A DNA stretch of 64,000 bases from Rostratula benghalensis (Eukaryota > Chordata > Aves > Charadriiformes > Rostratulidae), in NCBI GenBank assembly GCA_013399305.1, contig VXAI01000159.1:1326188-1390187 (forward strand), in the 5' to 3' direction. Made by a program: the position numbers and the translations under genes. The notes beneath the pieces are model-generated. The model had not been told where the DNA came from. It saw only the letters and a program-made list of their open reading frames with translations, and made no database searches. Each line of letters begins with the position of its first letter. Positions within the stretch are counted from its first letter, which is position 1. Positions 36,430 through 49,800 of the stretch are shown piece by piece.

Positions 36430-39400
36430 GCCATTTTTCACTCTGCACAGGCTTGGGAACAGATCCTGAAATTTGTGCTGCATACAAATAAGCTCCCCAG
36501 GCCCGGCCACTTAAACTGCTTGGCTTTTCAAAAGTTAAAGTTGGGAATAACAGCAGGAAAAAGGGAACATAAAAAACCAGAAATGGACAAAATATACGTC
36601 CTCAGGGTACTAGGGATTTAACTGAGTTTGTCCACTGTCTTTTCATCCATGGATTATGGTTTCTTATTTCAGTCAGATTAAAATAACTGAAACTTGTTTC
36701 TGTGCAAAGGCCATAAATAAAATGAGTTGCACCCCCCTCTAATATCTTCTCAGATGCAGTTACTTGGAGAAAACTAGAAAGCGGCAGTGAAGTATAAAAA
36801 GCTCATGCCTCAAGGAGGTTGTAGCTGTGAATCTAAGAAAAGGATGCAGTTTGAACCAACTCTCACATTTATTGTGGATTCCAGTCCTGCCTTTATTTGG
36901 TAAAATGCCCAGCTAAATATTGGTATGTTTCCTTAGGGTAGAGGTAAGCCATCTGGCTCCTTGCTTTGCCCTACTGACCCCTTGGCACAGTATGAAGTGC
37001 ATATTAAATAAGGAAAAGGAAAAAGCAGAGCTATAAAGCAAACAAAAATGCACATGAATTTTACATTTACAACATGGAAAGATCAATGAAATGCATCCTG
37101 GTTTCTTTCCTCTTCGCTACCTATAAATAAAGTAGTGTCACTCTGCTAGGTAAACGCATAGTGGTAGGGCATTAGACTCATTGAGCCTAATGGCAGTAAT
37201 GTAGATTCCAGAACGAAGATCTCATAAGACAAAACCGACAGGTTCCCTGTTGCAGGCAGGAACATAAGCATAATAGCACCCTGTAACGAACAGAGAAATC
37301 TCCACATAGGCCTAATACATCATTTAGTATGTAATGATTTCTACCTACAGCAACAGTCACTCTGCTGCCTTTTTAAAATGTGGATTTATGCAAACATTTA
37401 AAAACAAGGAAGAATGAGATCATTTGGCTCTGACTATCAGCGATCGGCTCACTGTTAAATATCAACCTGAGTGAAGAAAACCCTAGAGAGCGCACCCCAA
37501 TCTGGCATAATTCCAGCAATAGCATGGGTGCAAAAGAATCAATACATTCAACTACAAAAGGACATCATTTCAGCAAGTCCATGCCACTGAAGAAGACAAT
37601 CAAAACCATGGTCCTGGAACTCTGGGAGATGAAGTGCCAGCTGGGCTGAATAACATTTTCTACAAGGATTGAGAAAAGGCAAACAGTGAAAGTGTCGTCC
37701 TGTTTATTACAATCCTCACAACTGTAAGGCTGATGCCAGGCTCGCCTGGGCACAGTCTGCCCTGAGCTCTTCACACCCAGTAAAGAGTGAGAAGTGACCC
37801 CATGGCGGGATGTTCTCTGCTAAGACACAGCAGGGAGCAGCAGGTTCTAATCAAGCCCAAGGAACGCACAAGAGGAGGTGGTGGTGTATCTTAACAACCC
37901 GATACGTGAAGCAGCAAAAGATTTTTTGGCCTATATCCTCCAGCAGCATAGCTCCAAAGAAATAAATGGTGCCTTGCCATTATTTTTTCAGCCAAAAATC
38001 TGCCATTTGGTGCATGCCTCTGCAATTCGTATACTCGTATGTATACAGGCTATCTGCAGGTGGCATTGCTAAGCAGCGTTTCTCTGTCAGTTGACTGGCT
38101 TGTAAATGCCCCAAAATAAGTGACCTAAAAATAAATTACTAGATACACAAGGATATACTCAAAATGCTTTTGTGTTTTATTACATGCTTGAAATTTAAAC
38201 TGAGTTCATTGAAAGATTCATTATGGTTCATCAATCTCACAAACAAACCCGACTTGATTTGTGGTTTCATTTTGCCCAAATACTTGCTTCTAATAGGCAG
38301 GAGAAAATTAAATGAGTTTTGGTCAGATATTTAGATTCCTTTGAATCTGTAAGTCAAGTCAAAAAGAATGTTGGGAAATAAGCCAGTTACAAAGCCATAT
38401 GTACAAGGAAAACAAGTCCATTTCTCCAAATCTGGCTAGAAAAATTTTCAACCTTATTTCTGCAGATACCAAAAGTTACATCATGGTGCTCAAAAAAGAG
38501 AGCATTTCCTTAGAAACTTCCACCTTTATTTTTCTATTTGCTTGCTTTAACTTACGGTACAGCACAGTTAAGACGCACAAGAACTCAGGGTTCAGTTCTT
38601 TAATGTGCCCAGCAGAACACATCTGCAACACCAGTGATACAGCAAAGGAGCAGAAACCCCAAAGGCAGGCTCACCAATCCCGGGATCTAATTAAATCTTG
38701 ACAAATTAGGTAAAGCAACCCAGGGGACCACTTGCCATTGTGCCCAGGCTGTAAAACTTCTTTCCTGGGAGCCTCCCTTACAGGCTGTGTGCCAGGGCTC
38801 TGTGGCACGGGAGCCGGCTATCGCTGCTCACCAGCTCACCCGGACTCTCTCATGCTTCAGGAATCTCCAAATGGGACGAGTAGGTGGCTTTGAACTCGTG
38901 CTTACACTGGGGGGGCCTAAAGCAGCGAGCTCAGACCTCAGCCATTTGTTTTCATTTTCATATAATGATGTGTCTAGCTCTCATGGTTGCACAGAAAACT
39001 GTATCAACTCGAACCATATGTTAACTGAGGCAGCAATATGTTCTTAAATTGGCAGACAGCTCAAAATGACAGTTCAGCAAGATGTGAACTATTTTCAATC
39101 ATCTCAATAGGGTGTTAACTCTGAAACCTAAACATTGCCTGTATATATATTTTGTTAACCATTTCACTACTAAATACTTTGAGCAAGATAGCTAATTTTT
39201 TCCGCCACACTTTTCCAAAATTAATTATCCCAACTCCTAATTTGAAAGCACCTCTCTCTATAAATTGGCCTCATTACATTCTTGGCTCAATCATTTTGAA
39301 CATCTCAAAATCAATGTATTTATCCTTCCACAATCACGAGGCAGTGAAATGCTGTCATCTCCTTGCTACAGATGGAGAAAAAGAAAATGCAAGAACACGC

Positions 39401-40215
39401 TATAAAGCAAACAGAACGGAGATCAGCTGAGCTTAAGACTTTTGTCTGAACCAGTAGATTAGCCTTTCCTTTTACACAGAAGTTATGTGGAGACAGTGAA
39501 AAATCCACTGAATTAAAGTAAGTAACAGAGGCTGAATATTGAAGAGTTTTATTATCCATATATGTAGCAGATTTAATTTTTAAAAGGTTGTGTGCAGTTC
39601 AGTTCAAATTAATTCAGTTCTTTCATTGAATGCCATAGAATTTCCAAGGATTTGCTCAATTTAAGGCCAGCTTACCACAGAGCACAGAATCTTGTGCCCT
39701 TACCTCTAGCTGGTCAACTTTATTAAACAGTATCTTAGCTTTAGGCTATAACACACAATAAAATAAATGTAAGACAAATGCAAATCTTAAAACCAACAGA
39801 AGTTGGGCAAATAAACACAGGATCTGGATCAGTAATATTTTTTAAAGTCATACCTGCCTAAAAGAGTGCACAAAAAGAAAATAACAAGACTTCAAAATAC
39901 ATTTAAGTCTCAGGTTCCTTCCTTACACCTTTTTTTTGCTTAGGTTTGTGGCTAATCAGGCAAACAGGGTGGCAGCCAGTTTGACTGAAAAAACTGAAAC
40001 AATTTTCCTACCCAGCAAGTACTTCAGTTTTTGAGCCACAGCAGTAAATGCGTCTGAGCCAGGAGTGGAAGTTGTCTATTTATTACTCAGGTTACAATAT
40101 AGGTTGCAAGAACATAAATAGCATGATAAAGCTTCAGCCCTGCCAGACTACAGGGGCAAAGATGGCTATGTGTCCTGATACCAGCAAAAGTCTCTTTCAA
40201 ACAATTGACTGCAAA
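36430..40215. other. Non-coding stretch, no gene seen
   Basis: Only short frames occur, none recognisable. Sequence near 38750-38950 is locally richer in G and C with a few CpGs but no CpG island or promoter motif. A TATATATAT stretch lies near 39142. No mobile element is evident until the tail at about 40.2 kb. Confidence 0.6.
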
Positions 40216-40220
40216 AACTC

Positions 40221-40286
40221 TATCTAGTTTGTGAAGTATTTTGTGATGAAAGGCACTCTACACATGTAAAATATTATTACTACATT
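40221..40286 (+). repeat. Fossil retroposon 3' tail
   Basis: GTGAAGTATTTTGTGATG is followed by AAAGGCACTCTACACATG and TAAAATATTATTACTAC. This follows the order of a widespread amniote retroposon 3' end ('gtgaagcactttg...gatgaaaggcgctatataaatgcaaagtattattatta') shared by CR1/L2-like LINEs and dependent SINEs. The body upstream is not recognisable. The exact family cannot be fixed without a repeat search. Confidence 0.55.
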
Positions 40287-40339
40287 TGCAAAATGAAATT
40301 TCTAAGAGAAAAAGCACAGAACACGCCAACAACAATAAA

Positions 40340-40381
40340 GCAATCAATTGCAATAGGATGCAATAACTTGCAATAAATTGC
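40340..40381 (+). repeat. 10-bp-phased GCAATA array
   Basis: GCAATC at 40340 and GCAATA at 40350, 40360 and 40370 begin exactly ten bases apart, and GC recurs at 40380. The four decamers share the GCAAT start but vary in their last four bases. TTGCAAT is near a C/EBP half-site, and ten bases is close to one helical turn, so the sites would lie on one DNA face. It may instead be a worn decanucleotide tandem repeat. Confidence 0.7.
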
Positions 40382-40679
40382 TTTGTAGACAAGGATTAAA
40401 TTGTTTCAGCACCAGCCACCCAATCCAACTTAACTAACAAAGAAAAAAAAAGAAATGAGAAACATTTGCTTAAAAAGCTCATAACTGTCAATGTGTTCAG
40501 AACACCAGCATGTCCTGCTGCACCTAATACCTTTGTCAAGGTGGCCTATCTGGAACTACTCTTTCCCATTCCCCGCAGACCCGAGTTGCAGAGTTTCCCC
40601 GCAGACTCTGGCTGTATTTGCCAGCGCTGGATCTCTGCTTGGGGTCTGAGTTTGAGAAAATCCAGATCCACACGCACAG

Positions 40680-40711
40680 CCCCCCCTTCACCCTGCTCCC
40701 CCCTCCCCCCC
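40680..40711 (-). other. C-rich tract, G-quadruplex motif on the minus strand
   Basis: C runs at 40680-40686, 40691-40693, 40698-40703 and 40705-40711 are separated by loops TTCA, TGCT and T. The minus strand therefore satisfies the G3+N1-7 quadruplex rule with short loops, and the plus strand could form an i-motif. It lies in a small G/C-richer island at about 40560-40770 that also holds a repeated CCCCGCAGAC word. There is no promoter evidence. Confidence 0.65.
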
Positions 40712-40779
40712 TGCTTCAGCATCACTCATCGCAGCTTAAGCTTGTCTGGTTTGCACTGGCAGTGACCTGGATGTTGCAC

Positions 40780-42650
40780 ATGCTACAATGCAATAAGAGA
40801 ACAATACCGGCAATAAGGCTGCTCGTGCGATGTTGGTTTTTCATAAAAATGTGCTTAACCTTCTTCCAACAACATTATTGTGATAATATTTTTTCTGTGC
40901 ACCGATTCCACAAATCAGCATTACATTATACTAAAAAAGAAGTGTACTTGGTCTTAAATCCTTGTATTAGGCATCCCCTTTGAACAAAGGCTTTAAGAGC
41001 TTTGGTTTGCTTCTCCACAAGATCTGTTAATAAATCAGCTTCTCAATTCCTAATACTTTCTTCTGTTAACACACAAGACACTAACTTTCTCTTTTCCACA
41101 CAGTTACATACTATTTTAAGTAATGCCAAAATTGGGCCTCAAAATGACAGAGTTAGAAATTCAGGAAAAAAGGCTGATTGTCCATTTGTGCCGTGGCCTT
41201 TGCCTTGCAGCACATGTTCTATGTAAGACTGCAAAATGACTACAAATAACATTTGGTAGCAGACTGGAGAGTTACCATTCATCTTCATTTCCCCGGGACA
41301 GGTCAGTTAAAGCCTTGGCTGTCACATACAAAGCATCCAAAAAACAAAAACAAACCAACCCCAAACTTTCACTTGTTAAGTAACCACATGGCACACTGTG
41401 ATGCAGAGGGGAAACTGAAGCATCCTTTGGGGATGCAGTCATAGGGAGGCTCTACACTATGAAGCGGGGTTGTATGCATTTCAATGGCTGATTCCTCTTC
41501 AGCAAAAAAATTTACTAAAAGAATTGCATATTGTACCGTGAGTATAAAAGAAAATCTTATGAAATCTCACATCATGATATATTCAAATGAATTCAAAATA
41601 TTTTATGATCAAATTTATAAAAGTCCCAAAATCCTATTTTTGGTTATTTTCCTTAGGTGCTTGACAAAAAAAAAATCACACATAGTCACACACCCACAAA
41701 GTTATTAAACTGGCAACAAAGAGAACCGTTACACCTTTTTGAGTTAACAGCTAGCACCTAAGGTCCCTATAATGCAATTGTAAAGAAAAATAGATATCCA
41801 GAGGCTAAACCTGTGTTTTGTACTATACTGCAATGCTCGTTCCTGTGCTCATCTCTACACTGAGAGGAAACAAGTCTCTGCTCCATTTCCTTGACCATCT
41901 GGGCAAGAAGCTGCTGCACAGCCTTTAGTGGGACAAGTTTGAGCTCCATGATGCTCCAGAGGGAACACCTTCCCCCAGCTGGAGTGTGAGCTGGGTCCAC
42001 TCCCTGAATTCAGGGCAACTGGGTATATCCCCTAGTGCTGTGACCCGCAGCGTAAGGCGGAGCTATCGCAGAGGATTCTCAACAGAGGTCATGGCGTAAG
42101 AGAGGAGGTTGAAAATAAATTGTCAGACAGCACTGAAGAAGTAGAAGAAATCTGTTTCTCTCCCAGACATTCAGAATACACTCCAACCCTGTGACTAGCA
42201 TTACCCTTCTACCCGGTGTTTTGGAGTGAATGTGCATATGACTGCTGTGACTTGCACTGAATTGCATGCTCAGACACTCAGACATGCACTATTACTCTCA
42301 AGGGACTTGGAATTTGCAAACCACAAGAGTCCAAGGAAGGACTTGGCCATCAAAGCTTTAGCACAGCCAAAATGGCAGCCTCTGCTGACATATGCAGCAC
42401 CAGAGCATTAAATGCTTAAGCAACTCCAGGAGAAAAACATAGACAGTTAGAGACTTTCAGTCACTTATGCACCTGATCAACACTTGATGCATTGCTCTCG
42501 TGCTCTTAAAAGCTTGAATAACACTGCTCTTGCTTGTAGAACCTAGTGCTTAGCCACTTCAAAAACCTGTGCCCCTAGATTTGAGATGCGTATCTATAGA
42601 GGTGAACCCTGCAGACTTATCTGCTTCTACTGCCTTCACAGGGGGCTGGT
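40780..42650. other. Non-coding stretch, no gene seen
   Basis: Frames are up to about 80 codons and unrecognised on both strands. The remainder is AT-rich with short A tracts (for example near 41667). No RNA gene, regulatory palindrome or mobile element stands out. Confidence 0.6.
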
Positions 42651-42656
42651 GCTAGC

Positions 42657-42841
42657 ATTGGAAAATAAGCCCACTTCATTAGTTGCCTACGTGGGATTTG
42701 CAGCTGGAGTTTTCAAAAGAACTTAGCCCTACAACTGTGGCTGGACATTCAGAAGAGCTTAAGTCCCATTAGGCAATGAAAAGAAGCAGCCAGCATCTCA
42801 AAATGCTCCATGTCCAGCAGCTTACACTGCTCTTCATTGAC
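42657..42841. repeat. Composite MITE-like repeat fossil
   Basis: The words appear in order: TTGGAAAATAAGCCCACTTC, ATTAGTTGCCTACGTGGG, GTTTTCAAAAGAACTTAGCC, TGGACATTCAGAAGAGC, TTAAGTCCCATTAGGC, and CATGTCCAGCAGCTTACAC. They match the style of a common reptile palindromic repeat ('attttcaaaagtgcttagc', 'gcctaagtcccatt', 'cccagcagctccca'). Repeated 'ttcaaaag / ttcagaag' words suggest two nested or tandem copies. It is non-coding and heavily diverged; the name and superfamily are left open. Confidence 0.55.
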
Positions 42842-42859
42842 TAAAGAAATTAGAAAACT

Positions 42860-45800
42860 GGCTCCAATAAAGTTGCCAAATTTACCTTAATTAGGATGGT
42901 TCCTTAATGCTCCATTACTCAAATTTAAAACCATTTGAAGTTTATTGCCTGCTCATGGCACCCTGAAGAGGGTTTTCATTTGCTGAACATTCAGCAGCTT
43001 ACAGTCCTCTCAGTGAGAGCCACTATATTAATTTACTTTTGAAAATACAATTGTGCAATATTAATTTTAGGCTCACATTTCAAAAACTTTAACCTTCAAG
43101 TATGACAGAGGTCAGAAATGAAACACACCGAGGGAATACTTTGCTTGAATAGAATGGATTACAGCTTGAAGCACAGTTACCCTCTCCTGCTCTCCTTTCC
43201 CATGCAGTGGAGGGGACAACCTGACAGCTTGGGGTCTACAAAAGACACTCTGACAGCATTTTGCCCACTCCATGAACATCCATAAGATTCACAGATTACA
43301 AAGAGGTGTTAAAAGGTACCGTGCTCTAGAAAAGTGGATATGGAACGGCATGACTTATATTTTACAGATTTTTGCTTTAAAACTCCTTTTGAAAAGTGGC
43401 TAAATAAGTTGAATACCTTTTTGTTCCAACTTGAACACTTCACTTTAGTTTTTATAAGAAAAGCAGCCAGAAGCCTAATCTCTACTGTAACAGAGTATCT
43501 TTCTTGTTTCTAAAGAAAGCACAACCAGAAACAAACCCCACCTGAGACAACAAACAATTATTATTTCCTGTATGCCTATGGAATGAAGATGCCAGTATCA
43601 AGAAAAATGGAATTTGATAAATAAACTTCCTCTTTTCAATCAAAATTTTAATTTCAATGTAGCCTTTGAAATGGGAGAAATATTTTTTTCCTGAAAAACT
43701 GCATATAAGGAGGACTAATTTAACAATACAGAAATACTTGGGAATTGGAGCCAGTATCTTTCATCATTGAATTCAATTGCTTAAATACAGCCTGTTTAGT
43801 AATGTAAAAAATACTACATTAAAACCTACTGGTGATCCAGCAGCTTCTCACAGGATTTTGCAATGTTGACATGGTTTCTATGGGAGAGGAACAACCATTG
43901 GAACCAACTCTCATTGGGCAGAAATCCCTGGACATGGACCTTTACATCAGCAATTAGAGCTGTCCATACTGTCACTAATTTTGTTGTATCTCTTCAGGGT
44001 TAAAACTGGTTTTGAGGCCGTTGTTTCTCACTTTTTATATTAATAAAACAGTCTCACAAATGTAACTGCTGCAGCAATAACTGCAACTTAATGAAGATTT
44101 GCACAGTCAGATTGTTTAACAAGCCCTTTGGTCACAAAAGTTAAATGATAGAGAGGTCTCAAAAAGGTTTTTAACATCTCTCTAGTACTACATAAAGTCT
44201 TACAGATGCTTTCTGTTTTAGAGTCCTAGCCACAGGACATGTGGGCAACAATTGTGAGTTGTGTCCACGCATTGCATTTTTCACATGGGGTGGTTTATCT
44301 ACATCTCAGATTGCATATTTGAATCTAAGGCTCAGACCACAAAAGCCCACATTACTTATCAATTTCCTTGTAGTCAAAGTCTATTTTGCTGATAGGTTAA
44401 CTCTGTAAAAATTCTTAAATTGGGTTGACACAAAGTAAGGTTGCCTCTGGAACACTACTTCAGGAACCGCGGATTACTTTAGGCTCAAAAACTGTTAATT
44501 TTTTTTCTCGCTTTTCTTTTATTTCCATTCTTTTCTTTTTTCCACCTAAGTTACAAAAGACAGTCTCAACTTAGGCTGAGTGTTGAACCATGAAATTCTA
44601 AGAGTCTTACAAGCCATACAGCTCAACTCAGAAATAAAAGGCTGATAGGATTCTGCTTCCGCAAAACTTACTTTTCATTTTTAAACAATACTTAAAGGGG
44701 AAGACAGAGTTCTATGTTTGTACTCCTTTACTTAGAAATGTCAGATGAGATTCTGCACTTTTCTAGTCTTCAGGAAAGACATATAACTGAAGTCTTGTAG
44801 GATAAACAAAAATTTTATTTGGATACATGCTAAAATTATCCTTATTCATAAGAGTTCAGCTTGCAAATGTCATCCAATATTTATGTATTTGTTTGAAGAA
44901 ACAAATTGTTTGGATAACTTTCTCCTCCTCCCCACCCCCAATTTCTTGGTTTCATCTGAATTTCAAGGTTCATAATCAACTTTGCAATCAACAGAAACTA
45001 GAAGAGGAAATACCATAATTCTTGCAAGAAAATCTATTCCAGCCCAGCTTTGAGGAAAGCTGCAGAAAGGATATCTCGTTTGGCTGTGGTCTAATGCATC
45101 TATACCTAAAGATTCTTTTTCTGACATAGCCTACCGAGTATCTCCAAAAAAACCTTTCAAGTATTGTGAAGCAGCAAGTCAAAGAAAAGCAATGCAGGAC
45201 ACACCACAGCAGAAAGAAGGTAGATGGGGCATTGACAATTTAAATCATCAAAAATGCATCTTAAAGACTGAGTCTTCCTGTGGTATCTGTGACATGATGG
45301 TGTTTAAAAAGTGGGGGGAGAAGAGACTGGTGAGCCAAGAGGAAAATCTGGTCCTCGAATCTGCGTTCCTAACTAATTTGCTTCGAATTCTGACACAGAC
45401 TTACATGTGAGAAATGACATTAAGGGCAAAGGGTGACGGTGCAGAGATAAAGCAACAAGAAGGTATTTAAAATACTTGCCAAGAAAAAAGCACTCATCTG
45501 ATAAAAATTTAGACAGGAAGGATGCCAAAAACCAGGACAGACACAACGGAGAGATTTGATGAGGTGATTGCTGCTGCAGTTGTCAGGCTTGTCAGTAGAA
45601 AGGGGATGCCAGATTTTAACTCAAAAATAGTGTCAGCTTAAAAGTTGACTCTTTTTTCACCACATGTTTCTAATTAAGATGACATTAGGAACTTACTTCT
45701 GGCAACTATAAATAAAACTGTTTGGGATTTAGTGTAAAAGATTAGGTAGAAGCGTTTTTCACTATCTTAAAATAGGGAAAGAAAAAGAAACCTGTTGTAA

Positions 45801-46860
45801 GGAGCAAACCCCCAACAACTAATGCAACTGTCACAGTCCAACGATACTCTAAAAATGGTTTTGAATTTGAATAATGGAACATTAAAAACCAATTAAAAAA
45901 AAAAAGGCTCTCGTTAAGTGGAATTCGACAACTTTACTGAAGCCATTTTTCTGTTTTACCTTGAGCAACTTTTATGAGATGCTCTCCAGATTAACTACTT
46001 TAGAAAACTACAAAAATGAAGCTCCCCTTTACCACTCCAAAACTATGGGAGACTGAAACCTAATCTCACTTGGCATTCACAGTTTCTGCAGTCACAGACT
46101 TCAGCACTTTGCATATTATTTTTAAACATCCTATCTCTAATTCCTCATTTGAATAAATTTCCTGTATCACATCTCATAGATGTGTCTGCCTATGCCTTAG
46201 GCACATTGAGAGACTACTGCATGAACTGCGAGAGGCCACACAAAACAAGTTACTGAATTGCCCTTTCCTATTAGTATGAGGATGTTTCTAACACTAGGGC
46301 CAGCCTTTAGGATTGGAAGAGGCAACTGGAAAGAATTTCAATTTACAGCCTGGATCTTCAGCTGAGGTTAGTTACAAAGCTTGGCTGATTTACACAAGAC
46401 AAGGATATGGTGCCATGTTTTCACTCTAATGAGGTCATAATTTTAAAATAAAAAAATTAAAAAATTAAAATTTAACAGGCATTTCCAGGCTAACAAGAAT
46501 GAAGCCCCTGGGGACTAATGAAGTCAATGAGGTTTATAAATCACAGGTTTATAATACACGCATAGTAAATCTTTTCTGTGTAAGAACTGAAAAGACATTG
46601 TCATAATATCTAAGCCTCTTCAAATTCAGCAGCCAGCCAGTATTGTGTTTAATTACTGTAGCCAGTGAAGCCATACACACACCCTACCCAACCCAAGCCT
46701 GTTAAACTTGTATTAAAAAAATCTGTAAGCCAAATAAAAACTTTCAGCACTGCAAGAAAGAGATGTCTATTGTCACACAGTTTCTCATTTTTCACACGCT
46801 ACACATCCACATCTTCACTGAGCATAATTGATCCGGCTCTGGACAGAACTACAGGTGGAC
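42860..46860. other. Non-coding stretch, no gene seen
   Basis: The start (to about 43020) may hold further worn repeat sequence (TGCTGAACATTCAGCAGC followed by CAGTGAGAGCC). The rest is AT-rich with A runs near 45894-45905 and an AT-only stretch near 46440-46471. Short frames on both strands are unrecognised. Confidence 0.55.
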
Positions 46861-49800
46861 TGAAACCACGCTGGAAGTGGCTTAAGGCTGGGGAAACATT
46901 TACATGACGTATGGGGCCTTACAAAGGGTAAGCGCACAGTTCGACTCCTGATTCCTCTCTGGATGATTTAATGGTAGGAGAAACTGTTTTATTAGCACAT
47001 GCAGAGAGTGACTGGTGCACAGAGAAACATTCCGTTTATTGCTTGCTAGGGTAGGGAAGCATCATGTCCTTCTGCCTTTCAGGTTAGCAGATTATTTTGC
47101 TGCTAGAAATAGCAAACAGAGAAGGAAGTAAATATTTGTCCATAGCGTACTCACCTGCATTCAAAGGAAGAAAGGGAATGTACCATGCATATCATGTTTC
47201 CTTCATTATGTCTGGAAATGAGATATGTGGAGGGAGTCTGAGAGAGTGAGGAATCACCTGCAATCACCAAGCCCCAGGATAACCCTGAATGTTCTCGGGG
47301 TCAGAAGGAAATATATTCTGATTAATAGCACAAATGCAGGCTCAAAAAATGTGACTGTATCTCTTTTCACGTTTCCTTTTCCTGGAGAAGCCGTAAGCAC
47401 CATATAAGAGGAAACAACAACAGACACAATACCCAGTGGAGCAAGGGTACATCTTGCAAGAGACTCTATAGGTGAACCAGGCCATTATGCTATTACAAAA
47501 ACCGCAGCAGTATTGACATGCACCTAAACTAGTCCATCTGTCAGTGAAAAAAAGCTTTTAGCTTTGGTACTGTTCCATATGAATGTAGCTAAACTGCTTT
47601 CAGAAGTTGAGCAGATTTTGACATACTTAGAATAGCAACATGCATAGAGGCAGTGGACTTGAAATGTTAGGATTTGAGCTAGCTGTTAGTGAATTCTGGG
47701 GAGTGGCTCAGCTGAGACATCCCATACAAGCCCTTTCCTCTAAGATTTCAGATATTGCCTATTGTTAAAAACAAACGCTCATAGCTATCCCTGCCCGTAA
47801 GGCATGCATAGGAATCATCGCAGAAGCAGACCATTTGATGAAGTTTCACATTCAGGGCAATATTACATTTTACAGTGTATTGCTGTGGCTGAATCTATCA
47901 ATCCTGCAAGCCATGACAAATGGTCACTAGAGAAATGCCTGTCCCTATTTAGGATGCTAATCCCCATTTCAGTTCCTAACTGCTTCTGACACCCTTCGCT
48001 GAGGGTCACTACCATTACATCTGAGCTAGTGGAATAGCCTGTACCAGGCCCATCATCAGCTCCACTACAAAGTCAGCTGACTGATTTTGCAAAATCTTCA
48101 ACAGTGAGCTAAGCTAACCTCTTCCAGTTTAGCTGCGACCCACTTTAACCTTCTGACTTTGCCCATAATTTGTAACATTGCAAACCAGTGCAGATGTTTC
48201 TGTGGTGACTATCAAACCACAGATTTAGCTTATATTGTTCAGGGAGATGCTGTGCCTAGATTTAGAAAATTCCTGAGACAAAGCTGTCACAGCTGTCTTT
48301 TCACGACAGAGATACATCCATGTTTGCATTGCTGTATCTCTATAAAAGATAATGCAGGAAAGGTTTCCATTACAGCCTTGCCACAAAAAGGTCAAGAACT
48401 CAGAACATAATGCAGCGTGATATAAAATAACTCCCACCTGAAAATAAGAAAGCACCTCAACACAGTGGAACACTACTTCAGCTGGGGAAAGGGAGGAGGA
48501 AAAACAGCAAACCTGCAGGAAGGAGTCAGTTATTGCTATTTGCTACCACAGGTGCAATACAGAACATTATGCAATGCAATGTTCACCCGGGTTTGGGCCT
48601 GTTTACTTAGTTCCACCACATATTTTATTTCCTTATTACAGCACAATTAATTTACCTTCTTTTCCCACCCCTGAGTTGAAGAATTCATACGTTTGTGGCA
48701 TATATTCATTTAGTACACCAAAGAGAAATGTACTTATATAATCATACCAGCGGGGATTTATCCAGTTATTCTGTGAAATAGCCCAGTTTGCTATTGGCAA
48801 GAGAGTAATGTTCCAATTTTTCAGCGTTTGCCACACCCTCCTCAATCTCCAGATATTCCCTGACACCTATCTCAAAACATTTAACAGCCCTTGTGCCATC
48901 ATACTACAAACCAGTGTTCACCCGTTATCTCCTGTGAAACCCCCACCGCAATCTTTAAAGACGCTAATGATGAAAAATTAGAGGCCTTACAGAGTAAGAG
49001 AGAGAGCTGACCTTTGCCAGTGTGAACTGCCCATGCTTGAATGGAGTTCTGTGCACATTCAGCAAAACTTTTCAAGCCTGTACAGCTTTGGTAGATGGCC
49101 AATATTATCGTAGCATTGCTTTTCAGAATAAAATTGACAATCTTTAATCCTAATTTGAGTTCATTACACAGCCCAGACATTTGGGATTGTGCCATTGTGC
49201 AGTAAATGGTACTCCTTCCAAGTGAAAAAATGAGAGAAAGTAATACCACACTTGGATTTTTAAGGCTAAAAGAGAACAATATTTTCGTTTATATTCCAGC
49301 TTGTATAAGGATGAACAGAAAAACAACTCAAAGGAAAGACTAAAAAGGAATGAAGGACAGATGACTAATGTAATAAGGATTACTTACGGTCACTGTAAAA
49401 GCTATTCTTAGAAATGATGCCACATAACTCAATCCAGAACATTTCCTAGGTTAGAAATATGCACTGAAATCTTAAAAAGAATTATTTTTAACTGCATGTG
49501 ACTGTAACTAAACCCAGTTACAATTTGAAAAAATACATTTAATGTTGCCCAAATTAGTATGATTATTTACAACCACGAGAGCACAGTAAACACCTTCTAA
49601 CAAATTAAAAGGTATTACTAAGCTAGGCCCAAAATATATGCTGGAAAAGTGTTCTTTTGTGTATTTTTTAGATCATGTAAGAAACGTATTGTTAGTTATC
49701 ATGAACTGTTAGTAAAACTTTGCTGTACCTTGGTTCTCAGGTGTAAATTAAAGTCAAACTTCAATCCACTGATCCATTCCCAAACTTTATTTTTGTAGCC

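Noticed and set aside
45955..46010. Reverse-strand MIR fragment (TTACCTTGAGCAACTT)
   Set aside because: The similarity covers a single short word and does not extend into the MIR core.
46877..46949. Possible tRNA or pol III gene (A-box-like and B-box-like words)
   Set aside because: CAGTTCGACTCC fits a B box, but the A box is poor, the spacing is long, and no cloverleaf or acceptor stem forms.
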